Program-made: the position numbers and the translations under genes
NCBI RefSeq assembly: GCF_025698545.1
Contig: NC_068569.1
Span: 19,592,001-19,656,000, forward strand
Length of the DNA: 64,000 bases
From: Gossypium raimondii
Taxonomy: Eukaryota; Streptophyta; Magnoliopsida; Malvales; Malvaceae
Direction of reading: 5' to 3'
Part shown: positions 26,413 through 37,975 of the stretch, one piece after another
Layout: each line of letters opens with the position of its first letter
Position numbering within the stretch: the first letter of the stretch is position 1
Notes under the pieces: generated by a model
What the model was told of the DNA's origin: nothing
Databases searched by the model: none
The model's input: the letters and a program-made list of their open reading frames with translations, nothing else

Positions 26413-29400
26413 TCATTCAAGTTTTCTTCGGACCAGTCCTTTGAAGAAATCAAAACTGTGGCCAAATGGATGTCAATGTTATAATGAAACAAGGAAATCT
26501 TAAATGGCTTGAAATTGACATGTGAAAGTACATAGAAACTATTACTGCCAATGCAATCGGACGGTTGATTTCATATCCATGGATATTTTAGAACAATCAA
26601 AAGGGAAGCCCTAAATTTTTAGTTTGCCGTATTATTGCTTATTTTAACACTAAAACCTTTGAAGCTAGAATGTGTTGGATGGTGGAGAGGCTACATGCAC
26701 TTTAACAGTGGAGAGAGAACTTATCATCTGTTTTTGCTTTCACTATTGACCCATTTTCCAAATTGCAAGGCAGAGCCAGAGTCTGTCCTCTGCTTTTCCA
26801 GTCACTATAGGACCCATTTTACAGGGTAGGCCAGAATTCAGGGACCCTATCATATAACTACATTTGAGCCATATATATCATTTTGGATTGTCAGAAATTT
26901 TGCCCAAGTTATTTCTGTGACTTTCAGCACCATTTAATTTTAATAGCATTTTAGGTTCCACACATGCAAGGAGCAGAAATTTTTTTTAGGAAGTGGTTTC
27001 TCTGTTTAGATTAATGAGGAATGAAAATAGCACATAGCAGTGTCGATTACTTGGTATCCTCTGGTGTTCTCAAAGAATCCAGTTTTAGAGGAAGCCATTA
27101 AAGCTTCAAGGATCCATGCTTTGCCGCTTATTTTCTGTATAGTTAATCTGTTTGATTTCTTTTGTAAGTTCCTGGAAGAGGTTAAATCAGAGACTACCCA
27201 TAAAATAGAGCTGAATTCTGCAATGTGTTAATGTTATCTTTCTATCTGGTGGAAAATTTTCCAAGGCGTCATAGGGCAACTTTAGCAAGGACAATAGTAG
27301 AAATAGATAGAAATAGATACCTGTTTCCATCGGGATGAAGCTCACACATTTGATTGTCGTCACCAATAGCTAACAAATAACCTGAGGACGTCAAACCCTG
27401 CCAAAGAGAGGTGATCAGTAATTTATAAACGTAGCTTGTAAAACACTCTAGTTTAAGTTAGCATCAATGAAATGAAATCATGTTCATTTATAAGGAACAG
27501 AAATTGCTACAGAACACAATAGAGGTTCACAAAACAAGCTCCCTATCTTTATGACAAGATCATTGGCTATACCCTTTTCACGTCAGAGATCCACAGCAGC
27601 TCTAGATAACCAAACCATATGTTTGAGCATGATCTCTAAAATGAAGATGTTCTTTCATGGCACCCTTTACTTTTACAAAAAATGATATGCAAATGAAATT
27701 TCACCAAGTGACAGTCAAAGTCTAGACTAGCAAATATAAATTACAACGTGAAGAATGGGATGGGAATAAATTTACTAATTGAAATTATTTACTCCAAGAA
27801 CACAAATAGTTAGTCATGGAAACAGAAATTAAAGTTCCTATTATAGAAAAAGAGATATTTCACCGACGAACTTCGATGATTTTTAATATTTAGAAGGCCA
27901 TTTTTTTCACATGCTTATATCCACAAGTAGACATGAAACCAATTAAGCAGTAACCTTTTTGAGTATACCATACCTGGATTGTGACCACGTTTTCAACAAC
28001 TCTATCCTCATTCTTTTCCTGTACAATAACTCTCTGCCCACTGCACAGCCAATTCAAAATAAAATCACACATATATAATAACAAAGCTTTACAACATATA
28101 TAGGCGTGCCATAGATGATAGAAAAGTTTCAACATGATCCATAAGGTTCAGAATACATAGGAGATGCACAAGCTCAATTGGGTTGCATCAATTAAGAAGA
28201 GAAGCAAAATGATGCCAGTGCACAGATGCATAGAAGTTTATTAACATAAAAGTTATATAGAAAAGATCAGTATGGAGATACACAAATCAGCACACATGTT
28301 GAATAGGCAGTTCAAGTTCAATTAAATTATTGAGACTACTAAAAGCCATAATAGCCCTGGAAGATAAGCAGACCACAATTCTTTTCTCTGGATATAGCCA
28401 TCCATGAAAACCACTTTCTAAAAGGTTTCTCCACTATATACATTTTAAGACAGTGGGATTCAAATAAGAACATCATCTCATTCGCCAACCTTCCTTGACT
28501 TTGACGCCATCGATGTGGAAAGGCAAAAATTTTATTTGACTTCATATTAATGCAGCCAGGGGGCAATTGTTTGGAGCAACAAGAAAAGATTGAGGTTGAT
28601 AAGTGCAACAGCCTAACTTAAATCATGAAAGCCAACTTGGCGCAGACATGCTACAACCAGAGCCACAATCATCCCTAGATCACACTTCAATCATATATTA
28701 AGTAACTAAAATAATTCCTTCTCTTGAATTATTAAATCCACAAAGTTTCATAACAGATCAAGTGCATATATTGAAAGGTTAAAATAGTAAGAACTTCACC
28801 TGTGAAGCCATGTTCTATAGTAAAGCTCCTCCAGAGTTTGAAATCCTGCATGTTATAGCCCCACCAAAAGTGAACTTTGACTTGGTCTTGTATTGAAAGC
28901 TATTAAATACAATTAATATAAATCAATAATTATAGCACATTGTTTTGTTATTTCGAAAAGAAGACTCCTAAAACCATTTGTTTCATAATTTAGACAATGA
29001 ACACTCTATATATTTATAGGATTCCTCTTAGAAAACAAAATGGAGAAAACAAAAACAGTGGACACACTATAGCTAAGGGAAGATAGAAAATTTTTGGAAC
29101 CTACACTATCAGAGGGAGACGTAGGGGGTGTGGAGAAGGGAAACAATAATGAATATGGAATGGAGGGAACAGTCAGGAAGATGCAACTGCTTTTATTCAC
29201 CAAAGGTAATCCACACAAATTTCAAAGCCTATAATTAATTTAGAATTAACTGTAACAAGCCTTTCAGTTTGTCAGAAATTTATAGAAAAATAGTTTTAGC
29301 ATGGCACGAAAATTGTAAATTTATATGAACAACCAATTCAAGAGAGTAAATAGTACTTTCACATACCAGGATACTGTAGAGAAGACCAAAAGATTGACTC

Positions 29401-30996
29401 ACCTTGATTTATAAAAATATCATACAACATCTCAAATTTATTAAAGAAGGCAGCCGTGATATCTTCTCTTCTAAATTCATTAGGAGTAGTAGAAAGCTCT
29501 TTTAGTACTGTATTCAAACATGTTGTTGGTTTCTCATTACCAACATTAAAACCTATACCTGCAAAGACATCCATTAATTTGTAAGCTTCATGATGCACAT
29601 AAATTGTACAAATAAAAAACACAAGCAATATCCTATTCTTGATTGTAGGTTAGGATTTAATAGATCAGTAGTAAACCCCCTAATGAAGCAAGAACTTTGC
29701 ATGTTGGAGAAGGACGCTAACTGAAATGCCTTCATAGGTGAAAGGGCATAGCAGAAATACCGGGGCCAATATAAATACATCTTTGAAACTACAAGGAAAT
29801 TCCAAATATCAGAAATTAACTTTCAAGAAATTTACAGGGTCACATCCCATAAGCTTATATTTAGCTAATGGCTCTGCTACTGAATCTAGGGATTTGAACA
29901 AACAGACAGAAATATACATTGTAAGATTGAATTTTTTTATTGTCACCCAAAAGGAGCGAGTCTTTTTACCAGAACTAACATTGAACTTCTTTGATTTATA
30001 TGTTGATGTGCAGAGAATGCCTCCAACTTTAAGGCCATTCAAGTACAGATCATTCGGCCACTTGATCCTAACATCAATAAAGGGGAAGCCCTGAAACAAT
30101 TTACGAAGAATAAGTCTATAAAAATCTTAACTTCAGGATTACACCGAAGAATAATTTCCAATGTAGTAATGGAGCATGATCTGAATTGCCGAAGTACCAC
30201 CAATATAAACAAAATGGCCATATAGGCGGAAAAGAAAAAGAAGGCAGGCTTACATTTCGATCACAAACATCCTTTATAGCCTCCGTCACAGCAAGAGACA
30301 CAACATATTGTACCAGAGGCACAGTTTTTCCATCTTCCATTTGTAAAGTAAATGAAAACATAAGGCATCCCCTTGGAGACTCCCACGCATTCTTGGACCG
30401 ACCTGCAAAGTGTCGAAACATTTACAGAATCACATTAACCGAATTTCAATTTTTTAACATTTCATAAATATTATTTACCTCTCCCTTTAAACTGAGTGTC
30501 AGCTACACAAACTGTACCAACTGGAAGCTCACAAAAATTACTGTTCGAAAGCTAAAAATCAAACATTAACATTCAATGAATAAAATAGTTCAACTAAATT
30601 CGTTTATTTTTTTGCCAGTTCATCATTTGCTTACTGAGAAACGATGTCATGCGTAGAAGGCAACAGCGGGGACCAAATAAGGAACCGACCGAATCGTTTA
30701 GTTGTGAGTGAGTTCAAAAACAAATCGACATTAAAAGCATCTTCACCAAATCGGAAAGTATTAATCTCCGATTGTAAAAGAGCAGAAACTTTGCCGCCGT
30801 TCGGGAGATTAAGAGTGTCGTTGATTTTCAAGGATTTGGCGATTTCCGATTCCGTTGATGATTTTCCACATAAAAACAGCATAGAAGGCGAGGCACTATC
30901 CATGGCTGAGGAGGCGACGGAGAAAGAAAGGCTTGAGGGAATACGTTTTTGAATGGGAGGGAAAAGGAGGCGGAAGCGGCTGCTTTGTACTAACAT
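26413..30996 (-). CDS. HCS1: Biotin-protein ligase (holocarboxylase synthetase)
   Basis: Attaches biotin to carboxylases such as acetyl-CoA carboxylase (plastid, cytosol) and methylcrotonyl-CoA carboxylase. Nine exons fit: 30996-30635, 30540-30479, 30402-30254, 30090-29970, 29558-29403, 28845-28800, 28040-27974, 27397-27321 and 26455-26413 (1083 nt, 360 aa; the Arabidopsis enzyme is about 367). Most exons are too short to show up as ORFs. Motifs: FKGRGRSKNAWESPRGCL (biotinyl-AMP loop), IKWPNDLYLNGLKVGGIL (catalytic core), a C-terminal SH3-like part with GDDNQMCELHPDGN, and the end FFKGLVRRKLE. Residues 1-31 are Ser/Arg-rich and look like a plastid transit peptide. Met32 (30903) is an in-frame second start that would give a cytosolic form, as known for Arabidopsis HCS1. 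An in-frame TGA at 31003-31005 fixes 30996 as the first in-frame ATG. Confidence 0.94.
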
Positions 30997-31048
30997 GCAG
31001 AATCAGCTTTTGGTGACGTTGGGGTTGGAGATGGAGATGGGTGGGCAT
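30896..31048 (-). promoter_or_regulatory. Upstream ORF overlapping both HCS1 starts
   Basis: An ATG 52 nt upstream of the HCS1 ATG opens a 50-codon frame, shifted relative to HCS1. It reads through the first HCS1 ATG (30996) and stops at TAG 30896-30898, just past the second in-frame ATG (30901-30903), in the arrangement ATGgaTAG. The ORF is seen directly. That it lies in the mRNA and acts on start choice is inferred from what is known of the Arabidopsis gene, where a small uORF affects initiation and targeting. Confidence 0.5.
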
Positions 31049-31817
31049 TTGAGTGCCTGCCCTTTACTTTGACGGTTAGAACGGAGAAAACGATGAAAGG
31101 AAGTTATTCTTACGGCAATAATCGAGGAGTCGGCATCACAGACACCATTCAGACCGTAGATTCTGAGTCCTGGATGTGTGACTCTGACTGTGACCGTGAC
31201 TCTAGTTTTAAACGAGACTCGGAGAGGGCGGCAATGCATTGGGTCCGCAAGGTCAGGTGTTTGGTGGGTTTAGACTTACAGCTGACGAGTTAATGATCAT
31301 AATTTTCATGTATCCAATTATGTAAAATATTATTTAAATAAACCAAATTATTATTGTAAATTGTAATTAAAAAATTTATTTAATTAAACAAATTATAACA
31401 TTTACTATATTTTGTATAATTACTTAAAACATTACCCAAGTATATATCACTAGTAAAAAACATTATCCAATTAAAATATTTTTAAATTATTATAAAAATT
31501 TATCCTAATTACAAGCATTACCCAATCGCTCAAATTATCACAACTTCTATAATATTTTATGTACTGTGAGCTTTCCGTAGATTATATCTTTAAAATACTA
31601 TAAAAAATGTGTTATTATTAATTATATTTTTAATTATAAAACAGGACGACTCATGAGCAGATACATTCACGAAATCACTGAAGGTTAATGTTTCATCTCG
31701 GACACAACAAATGTTAATTTTTACATATTATTACAAAGGGACCAAAAATGAGCTCAATTTTGGCATCCCACAGTTGCAACACTCAAACAAAAATGCTGTG
31801 GCAAGTATTTCACACTC
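30997..31817. other. HCS1 promoter/5'UTR and MPS1 3' region
   Basis: The 821-bp spacer between two same-strand genes. The part next to HCS1 (to ~31290) is GC-richer and includes a second upstream ATG at 31239 that is in frame with HCS1 but terminates at 31003-31005. The middle (31300-31660) is very AT-rich. Confidence 0.5.
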
Positions 31818-34800
31818 TTACCCTGATTGGCTTAGATGTTCCTGGAGCTGAAAACAGAGCTTTGACATTTGAGATAGCAACTTGCATTGTTGTTCTCGCG
31901 ATGTTAGTGATTCAGATGTTACCTGTGACATCGGGTCTTTAAGTAGCTGAGTGAGCCGAGAGCATAACATCGAAGCATCTTGATTGTTGGAACATGCTTT
32001 GGCTATAAGTTCAAGCAGTTGACAGCTTTGGTCTTGAGCCAAAGATGGTTGGGGAGGGACTGGGGGAACAAGAAAAGGGTGTTGAAGTAGCTCAGGGATC
32101 CGCCACCTCTTATTACGGTCCCATACAAGACATTTCTTCATGATATCAAGAAGCCACGGGTTAGAAACTGGTTCATATGAAATCTCATGGTTTGGATCAG
32201 TTATAACTTTAAACTTAGACCAGAAAGTCTTGTAATCAGCAAAAGGCGTCCTCCCATAAACCATTTGATAAAGTATGCACCCAAGGGACCAAATATCGGA
32301 AGGTCGGCCACACTTTATGGTGTTTCCATTTGCATCACTCTCATTGCACATGAATGCTTCAGGAGACATGTAACTCAGGGTTCCCACCTGCGATGGTAGT
32401 TTACAAAAGGTTTACATGCGTTCGAGATATATTGGTTTAAAGCATTAACACGATAGAACTAAATCATGAAGCAATTTCTTTGACCAAGTCGTCAACCACT
32501 TCAGATAAATTGAGAGAAGTTAAGACATGATGCTGCACAGCATATATGAATACCAGAACATATGTGAAAATAAATGTAAGTAGAAGTGCATTAACTATCG
32601 TTGTCTTGCATGAGATAATAGATTAAATACTCATCTGGCCCATGTACTATATAACTTCTGTGAGATTGCTATCTATAGAATTAAAATTCAATTTGAATCT
32701 TATGGCTGGGCAATCGGCATTGGTGGCACCTCCCCTTCCCCTCACTTTCCCTCCTTTATCCTTCTCTCTTCCTATTCTTTTTCCCTTTGTCCCAAATAAT
32801 TATCATTTTTGGGTTTCTTACCACATTACTCAGTTAACCAACGATATTAGGTCATCGCCAAAATGAAAGTTCATGCATCTAATTGTGAATTTTTATCTCT
32901 AAGTACCAAATTGACAATAAGTAAATAGTACAAGTGCCAATTGAATATTTAACCCTAAAACTATCAAAGTTCTAATTGATAAAAGTAATAATTTTGAAAA
33001 ACAAATGCAAAACAAAGTTTTGATTGATAAAAGAGAATAATACCGTAAATCTAAAGTTGAAGAGAACAATGAGTAATGAATACCTGTGAATCCCTTTGAA
33101 TATTGGTTGTATCACTCATTATGGCTTTGGCAATACCAAAATCAATAAGTTTTAGAGAGCCTTTTACAAGAAGAAAATTAGCTGGCTTTAAGTCGGAGTG
33201 CACAATTCGTTCCTCATGTATAGTGTTGACAGCTTGAAGTATTTGCTACAAATTGCTCAACAAACTAAAGTAAATATTCAGCCTTTTTGCATAATTAATA
33301 ATATAAGATGACGCTAAAGACTCATAAATGGCACACAAATTTAAAAAGGTAGAAACATTGAGGAACTTGCTGACAAGAGCATAAATATCTAAACTCTAAA
33401 GTGTGATTACTCTGCTTTCATTTTTTTTCTGAAATACTGAAACATTAATTGGGAAAGAAGTTTTATATTTTTTTTCTTAAAGTGCCCTTGGTTCAATGGT
33501 AGGTTTCCATTATGACCTGCAGGTCACCAATACAAGCTGCCAAAACAGCTGCAACTGAAAGCAAGGGTAAGGTACCTAAATCTAATGCTCTCCTATCCCT
33601 GCAATGTCAGGGGCTCATTTACCTTTTCTAGACCCTGATATGCAGTGGCCTCCGCAAAATTTTGCCCACTTGTCCTACATGTAATTTCCATTTTCCTCCA
33701 TTTCTTGCCTTACTGAATTTACTAGTTTTCCTTTTGATGCACTTGGTTATGATGCCAAAAACTACTGAGTGCATGAAAATATCATCACAGTTAGCACTGA
33801 AACTTGTACTATCATGCTGAAATTATTTGAAACAACTAAATATATCTTTGCATGTTTAAACACTGTTGATTTCACCTATCAACTTCTCATTGCAACTCTT
33901 TTTAGAAATTTTAATTTAGAGATCCTAAACTTTAGCCTGCAAAATCTCAATTTTTATCAAAGCAAAAAAGTTGTTTCCGGAATCCTCATTAGATCCAACT
34001 TTGGCTTTCTGGACTGTACGAGACACCAAAGTGAAAGAGAAACATCATCTTATGGAATGTGTCTTTGTATATGTTAGTAGAAAAAAGAGAAAATACTTAT
34101 GCCCCAAAACACAAAAAGGTGAAGAAATAGCTAAAGAAATTGAAGGAAAGCTGAATACAAATAAGCAAGCTCAAAGAAAAGGAGAAAACCAGAGTTTGCT
34201 CCAAAAAGATGCTAAATTGTTAGCCACAACAAAGAAATGTTTATTTAGGTGGATTGCCATTAGAGAAGCCCAGCATGTATGATTACAACTATCCAGATTC
34301 AAATCAGCTTTAAAATTCTAGTAGAATTAATGCATATAATTTGAAAAAAGAAAAGTTATCAATATTATTAGGAAAAATCAACACAGATTCAAAGAAAGGA
34401 AAGCTTTAAAACCTGCCAGTAAAATCGTAGCCAGTTCTCATCTATAGTCTGATTGGAACTATCCATTTCCTTCCATTTCTGGGATAGCATGTGAGCCAAA
34501 TCAATTTCTCCATATTCAAGTACCATATACAGATAGCCATCATCCTTGACTCTGCCATCTTTATTTGACATGCAGCCATTCATCACTTCTCGGAGCAGAT
34601 TCTTATCTGTCACCTAATATCAAGAAAGACAACTATCAACAAGAAAGCTGACGGAATATAACATAAAAGTTTAAGTCATTTATCATTAACACCCCCCCCC
34701 CCCAAAAAAACAAAAAAACACAAATGATAAACGTTCTTGCCAAACAAGATCTACTTTTATGTGCATGGGTGCTATAAAGAATTTTTAAATGGAGCGCTTG

Positions 34801-37289
34801 ATCCTGACATTGCATGTGCATATCTTTGCATCATAGTGAAAGCTCAGAAATTGAGATGAGCTACAAAAGTTATCTCAGTGGAGGCAAATCCCCTCCGAGG
34901 CCCCCACCTTTCTGAGAACATAACAAGCAAACAACTACAATGACGAGAAAATGTTCCAAATAGTCTAACTGCAGAAATAAGACAGATAAGCTCCATAGCA
35001 TATGAAGTTAGTCTGCAAATCAAAGGCTCAATTTGTCCAAAAATATCAATAGTCACTACTCCAAACATATTAGTTTAGCGTGAAATCATTGACCAATATG
35101 AGTGTCTACTTAATAGCAACTTAATTAGATTATATCTTACCAATTTGTGCTGTTGGTAAGGGGAAAAAATTAGTATATCAAAATTTAACACATAACTACA
35201 GTAGGAAGGAGGTACCTCGTAGTCTATTAAGTTGATAATGTTGTTCTTTCCCTTCAACCTGTTTAAATATTCAATTTCCTGACAAAACCCATATGCACTA
35301 GCATAGTCACGACCTTTGAGCTTGATTTTCTTGAGCGCGTATATTGTACAATCTGATGAAATGACTTTGTGGACCTCGCTGCTTCCTCCACTGCCTATCT
35401 TCCCAAGCCTTTGATACAGCTTTCCATTCACTTTGAAAAACAAGTCAGGGTCATAACTTCGTTTTCGAGGTGCTGGTGCTCCTTTACTACTTGTAACCTT
35501 CCCTTGCTTCTCTGCTTTAGAAGGCTCTAACTTTAGATCTGAATTCAAGTCTTTCGACAATGGAGGCTGAGATTGTATATTAGTGACACAACCTGCAATT
35601 TCTTGCCCTTTGATTGACTTATCATTCTGAGGAAAAGAATCTTTTGAAAGTTCATTTTGGGTGACCAAGCTTCCTTCTTGCCTTTTGGACAAATCAAATT
35701 CATTAACCTCCAGTTGGGCATTATTACCAGAGGTAGAAGCCTGAGCTGCCTGATCAACTAGCATTCTACTCATTTCCTTCTTTGAAGAAAATCCTTGCTG
35801 CAACATATCTCCTTGATTTAGCAACTGACGATTCACATCAGAATCTCCGGGGGGTTCTTTTGCCACATGAGAACCTCCTTCTTCTTGGGTACGTGAGCAA
35901 TAAGTTGTCAGGTTAAGCATTGGAACTGAACTAGAATGGATAGATGTTGTGGTAGCACATGATGACCCCACAACTGAAGATTGAGTGACGGGTTGCCCTA
36001 AAAAGTTTCTTAAATGATGTATCTGATCTTGTACAATAGTAGTTCTTTTCGCCAAAGAAGAGATCCCACCATCAGACTTCAGAACAATTTCAGATTCTAG
36101 GTTCTGATAGTGGCTGTGCTTTGACTCATTATTGACAACTGTCGATGTTTCTACTTGATTGACCGTGTTCCATTCCATTTCTGTCAAGGCAAGTGAACCC
36201 ATATGAGATGATAAATTCTCCAATCCAGTGGCCATTCCATCATCGGCCCCTGCAGATTTAAAGGGAAGAGAAAATACATCGTAGGGCATAGTGACAAATT
36301 CAGGAGCTACAGGTAATCGGTTATATTTCAACCATTTAAGTCACAGTGTCACAAAGTATTGCGGAAAAGAAGAGCCCAGAAAAACATAAATTAGCAATTT
36401 AAAGAGCATTGTAAAACATATTACCTTGGGAAACGGCATTGTGTCCAGTTAAAAACTGAACCTTTCTCTGACCATCAGCATTTTGAGATTGTACATCCTG
36501 CAAAGGGATCGGATTATTCTCTTTTTTAGCATCAACCTCCTTGTCTTGATCTTGATCCACATCAAATGGGTTGAAATTTTCATCAAAGGTTTTGGTGGTA
36601 GTTCCCGTGATGGAAGGTGGAGTAATGAATGCATCTTCTTGAGACTCCCCAGCATTAATTTTGTTCTTGACTAACTGACCATGACTCAACGAACCACAAT
36701 CCTGAGACTTGTTAGTATCATTATTGGCACCCATATTTCTAGAAGCTGCGCGCTGGGGAACCACCATTCGTCTTGGCATTATACCATTCGTCTGAATTGT
36801 ACCTGGAAACCCCTCAAAAATTCCAACATAAATTTACATTTGAACCACTCACGTCTCTTCTTAGCGACCAAGATCCATCCAGGAAATCATGACTTACTTA
36901 ATTGACATCAACCATAGAATCAACATGAGTATACCTAAAACCAAATAAGCAGCCTAAATTTCTACTTCCCTTAACTGGACTAAAGTAGCACCTAAGCCCT
37001 AAACAGCTAAAAGAAATCAACTAAAAAAAAGCTATCCAAAAGAACAAGTAAACACAAAAACCCTAATAGCAATTAAAATATTAACCAAGCAAAAAAAACT
37101 AGGGATCTGGTTTTGAAGTGAGAAGAGAGGTGTACCGAGAGAGCGGTGGCGCTTGAAGGCGGCTTGGACATCACGGATGAAGCCAGGAGGGGAGGAAGAT
37201 GATGAAGTGGAAGACGAGGTGTCCTGATTAGGGATCGGGCGGACCAGATTGGCAGGTGGTGGGAGCGGAAGCTTAGCCTCCCTGTCCAT
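31818..37289 (-). CDS. MPS1: MPS1/TTK-type dual-specificity protein kinase
   Basis: Spindle-assembly-checkpoint kinase acting at kinetochores. Six exons fit: 37289-37136, 36802-36425, 36249-35216, 34613-34413, 33245-33084 and 32387-31818 (2499 nt, 832 aa). The ATG at 37289 starts MDREAKLP. The N-terminal half is Ser/Gln-rich and disordered-looking, with a KEN sequence at residues 145-147. The kinase domain covers ~456-740: Gly loop [11 protein letters not shown], Lys484 in YALKK, catalytic HSDLKPANF (Asp607), IDFGIAKAI (Asp624), and an activation segment [18 protein letters not shown] next to SPEAF. The HSDLKPANF and DSQVGT signatures are those of the MPS1 family rather than general Ser/Thr kinases. 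No TPR domain is evident, unlike human TTK. Introns 4 and 5 carry transposon debris. Confidence 0.95.
32621..32956. mobile_element. Inverted-repeat MITE in an MPS1 intron
   Basis: The left end 'gattaaatactcatctggcc' with 'catgtacta' is mirrored by 'tagtacaagtgccaattg' and 'aatatttaaccc' at the right end, about 335 bp apart. The interior is pyrimidine-rich and non-coding. It lies in the intron between the exons ending at 33084 and starting at 32387. Confidence 0.5.
33481..33700 (+). repeat. Degenerate Au-like SINE in an MPS1 intron
   Basis: The order 'cttggttcaatggtaggttt', 'gacctgcaggtcacc', 'caagctgccaaaacagct', 'aaagcaagggtaaggt', 'ccctgcaatgtcaggggc' follows the layout of plant Au-type SINEs (tRNA-like head, then 'gcagggtaaggctgcgtac', then a GC-rich 'ccccgcatagcgggag' part). 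It has many mutations, so it is old. Confidence 0.55.
34692..34703 (+). repeat. C12 homopolymer followed by A-rich run
   Basis: Twelve C in a row inside an MPS1 intron, followed directly by A7 and further A runs. It resembles the C-runs at 704-715, 1022-1035 and 1439-1450. Confidence 0.9.
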
Positions 37290-37825
37290 GGGCGGATCTC
37301 AACGGCATTTCCAGTCTATGGAGGGGCAGTTCAAGTTGAAAGAAGGAACAAAATTATAAAGCTTTTTTAGGACAGAAATGGCGGATCGAAGAGTCAAATG
37401 GGTAAGGTTAGGGGGTTATGGTGGTCTACTATCTTCTTCGTCCATGAGGAAGGGAAACGCGCTGAGAGAGGCATAGTGAGATGGAGGAGTGAAAAAGTTT
37501 TGGAAGTTTGAATGCCTGCCTTTTTGCCGCTCTCATTTGTCCTTTTTTTTAATTTATTAAATATTACAGTGGATGGGCCATTGGATTCTTTTAAGTTTGA
37601 GTCGGCTTCTCTTTAATAATTTATGTCCTGAGAAGCAGCCCAAATAAAGATATCTCATGGCCTACCCGATCGCTTGGGCTTTAGGTTCACAAAGCTAATC
37701 CAACACATTTATTAAATGAATAACACAAAGTATCTATATAACACCGTTAAAATTAATTTGTTGTATTTTTTTTCTTTTCTTTTACATGACTATTAATGGG
37801 AAGGTGCTTATCAGTTGGGGTCTTA
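37290..37825. other. MPS1 upstream region
   Basis: Presumed MPS1 promoter and 5'UTR (GC-richer until ~37530), then AT-rich intergenic DNA. No gene seen. Confidence 0.5.
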
Positions 37826-37975
37826 GGGTGGGTTTGGATGGGCGATTGGGTGCGGTGCGGTGCATTTAGTTTTCTTTTTGTCTCACGCTACAGTATCGCT
37901 ACAGTGTCTAATCTCACCGCCACTGCTATTTTTACACTAACCGCAGGTAAATGCACCGCCCATCCAAACTCACCC
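37826..37975 (+). mobile_element. 150-bp MITE, copy 1 (3-bp TTA target duplication)
   Basis: The ends are GGGTGGGTTTGGATGGGCG and CGCCCATCCAAACTCACCC, inverted and near-identical, flanked by TTA on both sides. This fits PIF/Harbinger-type MITEs. The interior has 'gcggtgcggtgca', 'acgctacagtatcgctacag' and 'ctaaccgcaggtaaatgca'. It has no coding capacity; the ORF running through it is spurious. Confidence 0.85.

Noticed and set aside
28339-28608. 89-codon ORF in an HCS1 intron
   Set aside because: Lies between exons 28845-28800 and 28040-27974, has no splice-compatible role and no known domain.
29738-30094. 118-codon plus-strand ORF in the HCS1 region
   Set aside because: Antisense to HCS1 exon 4 and intron; no domain.
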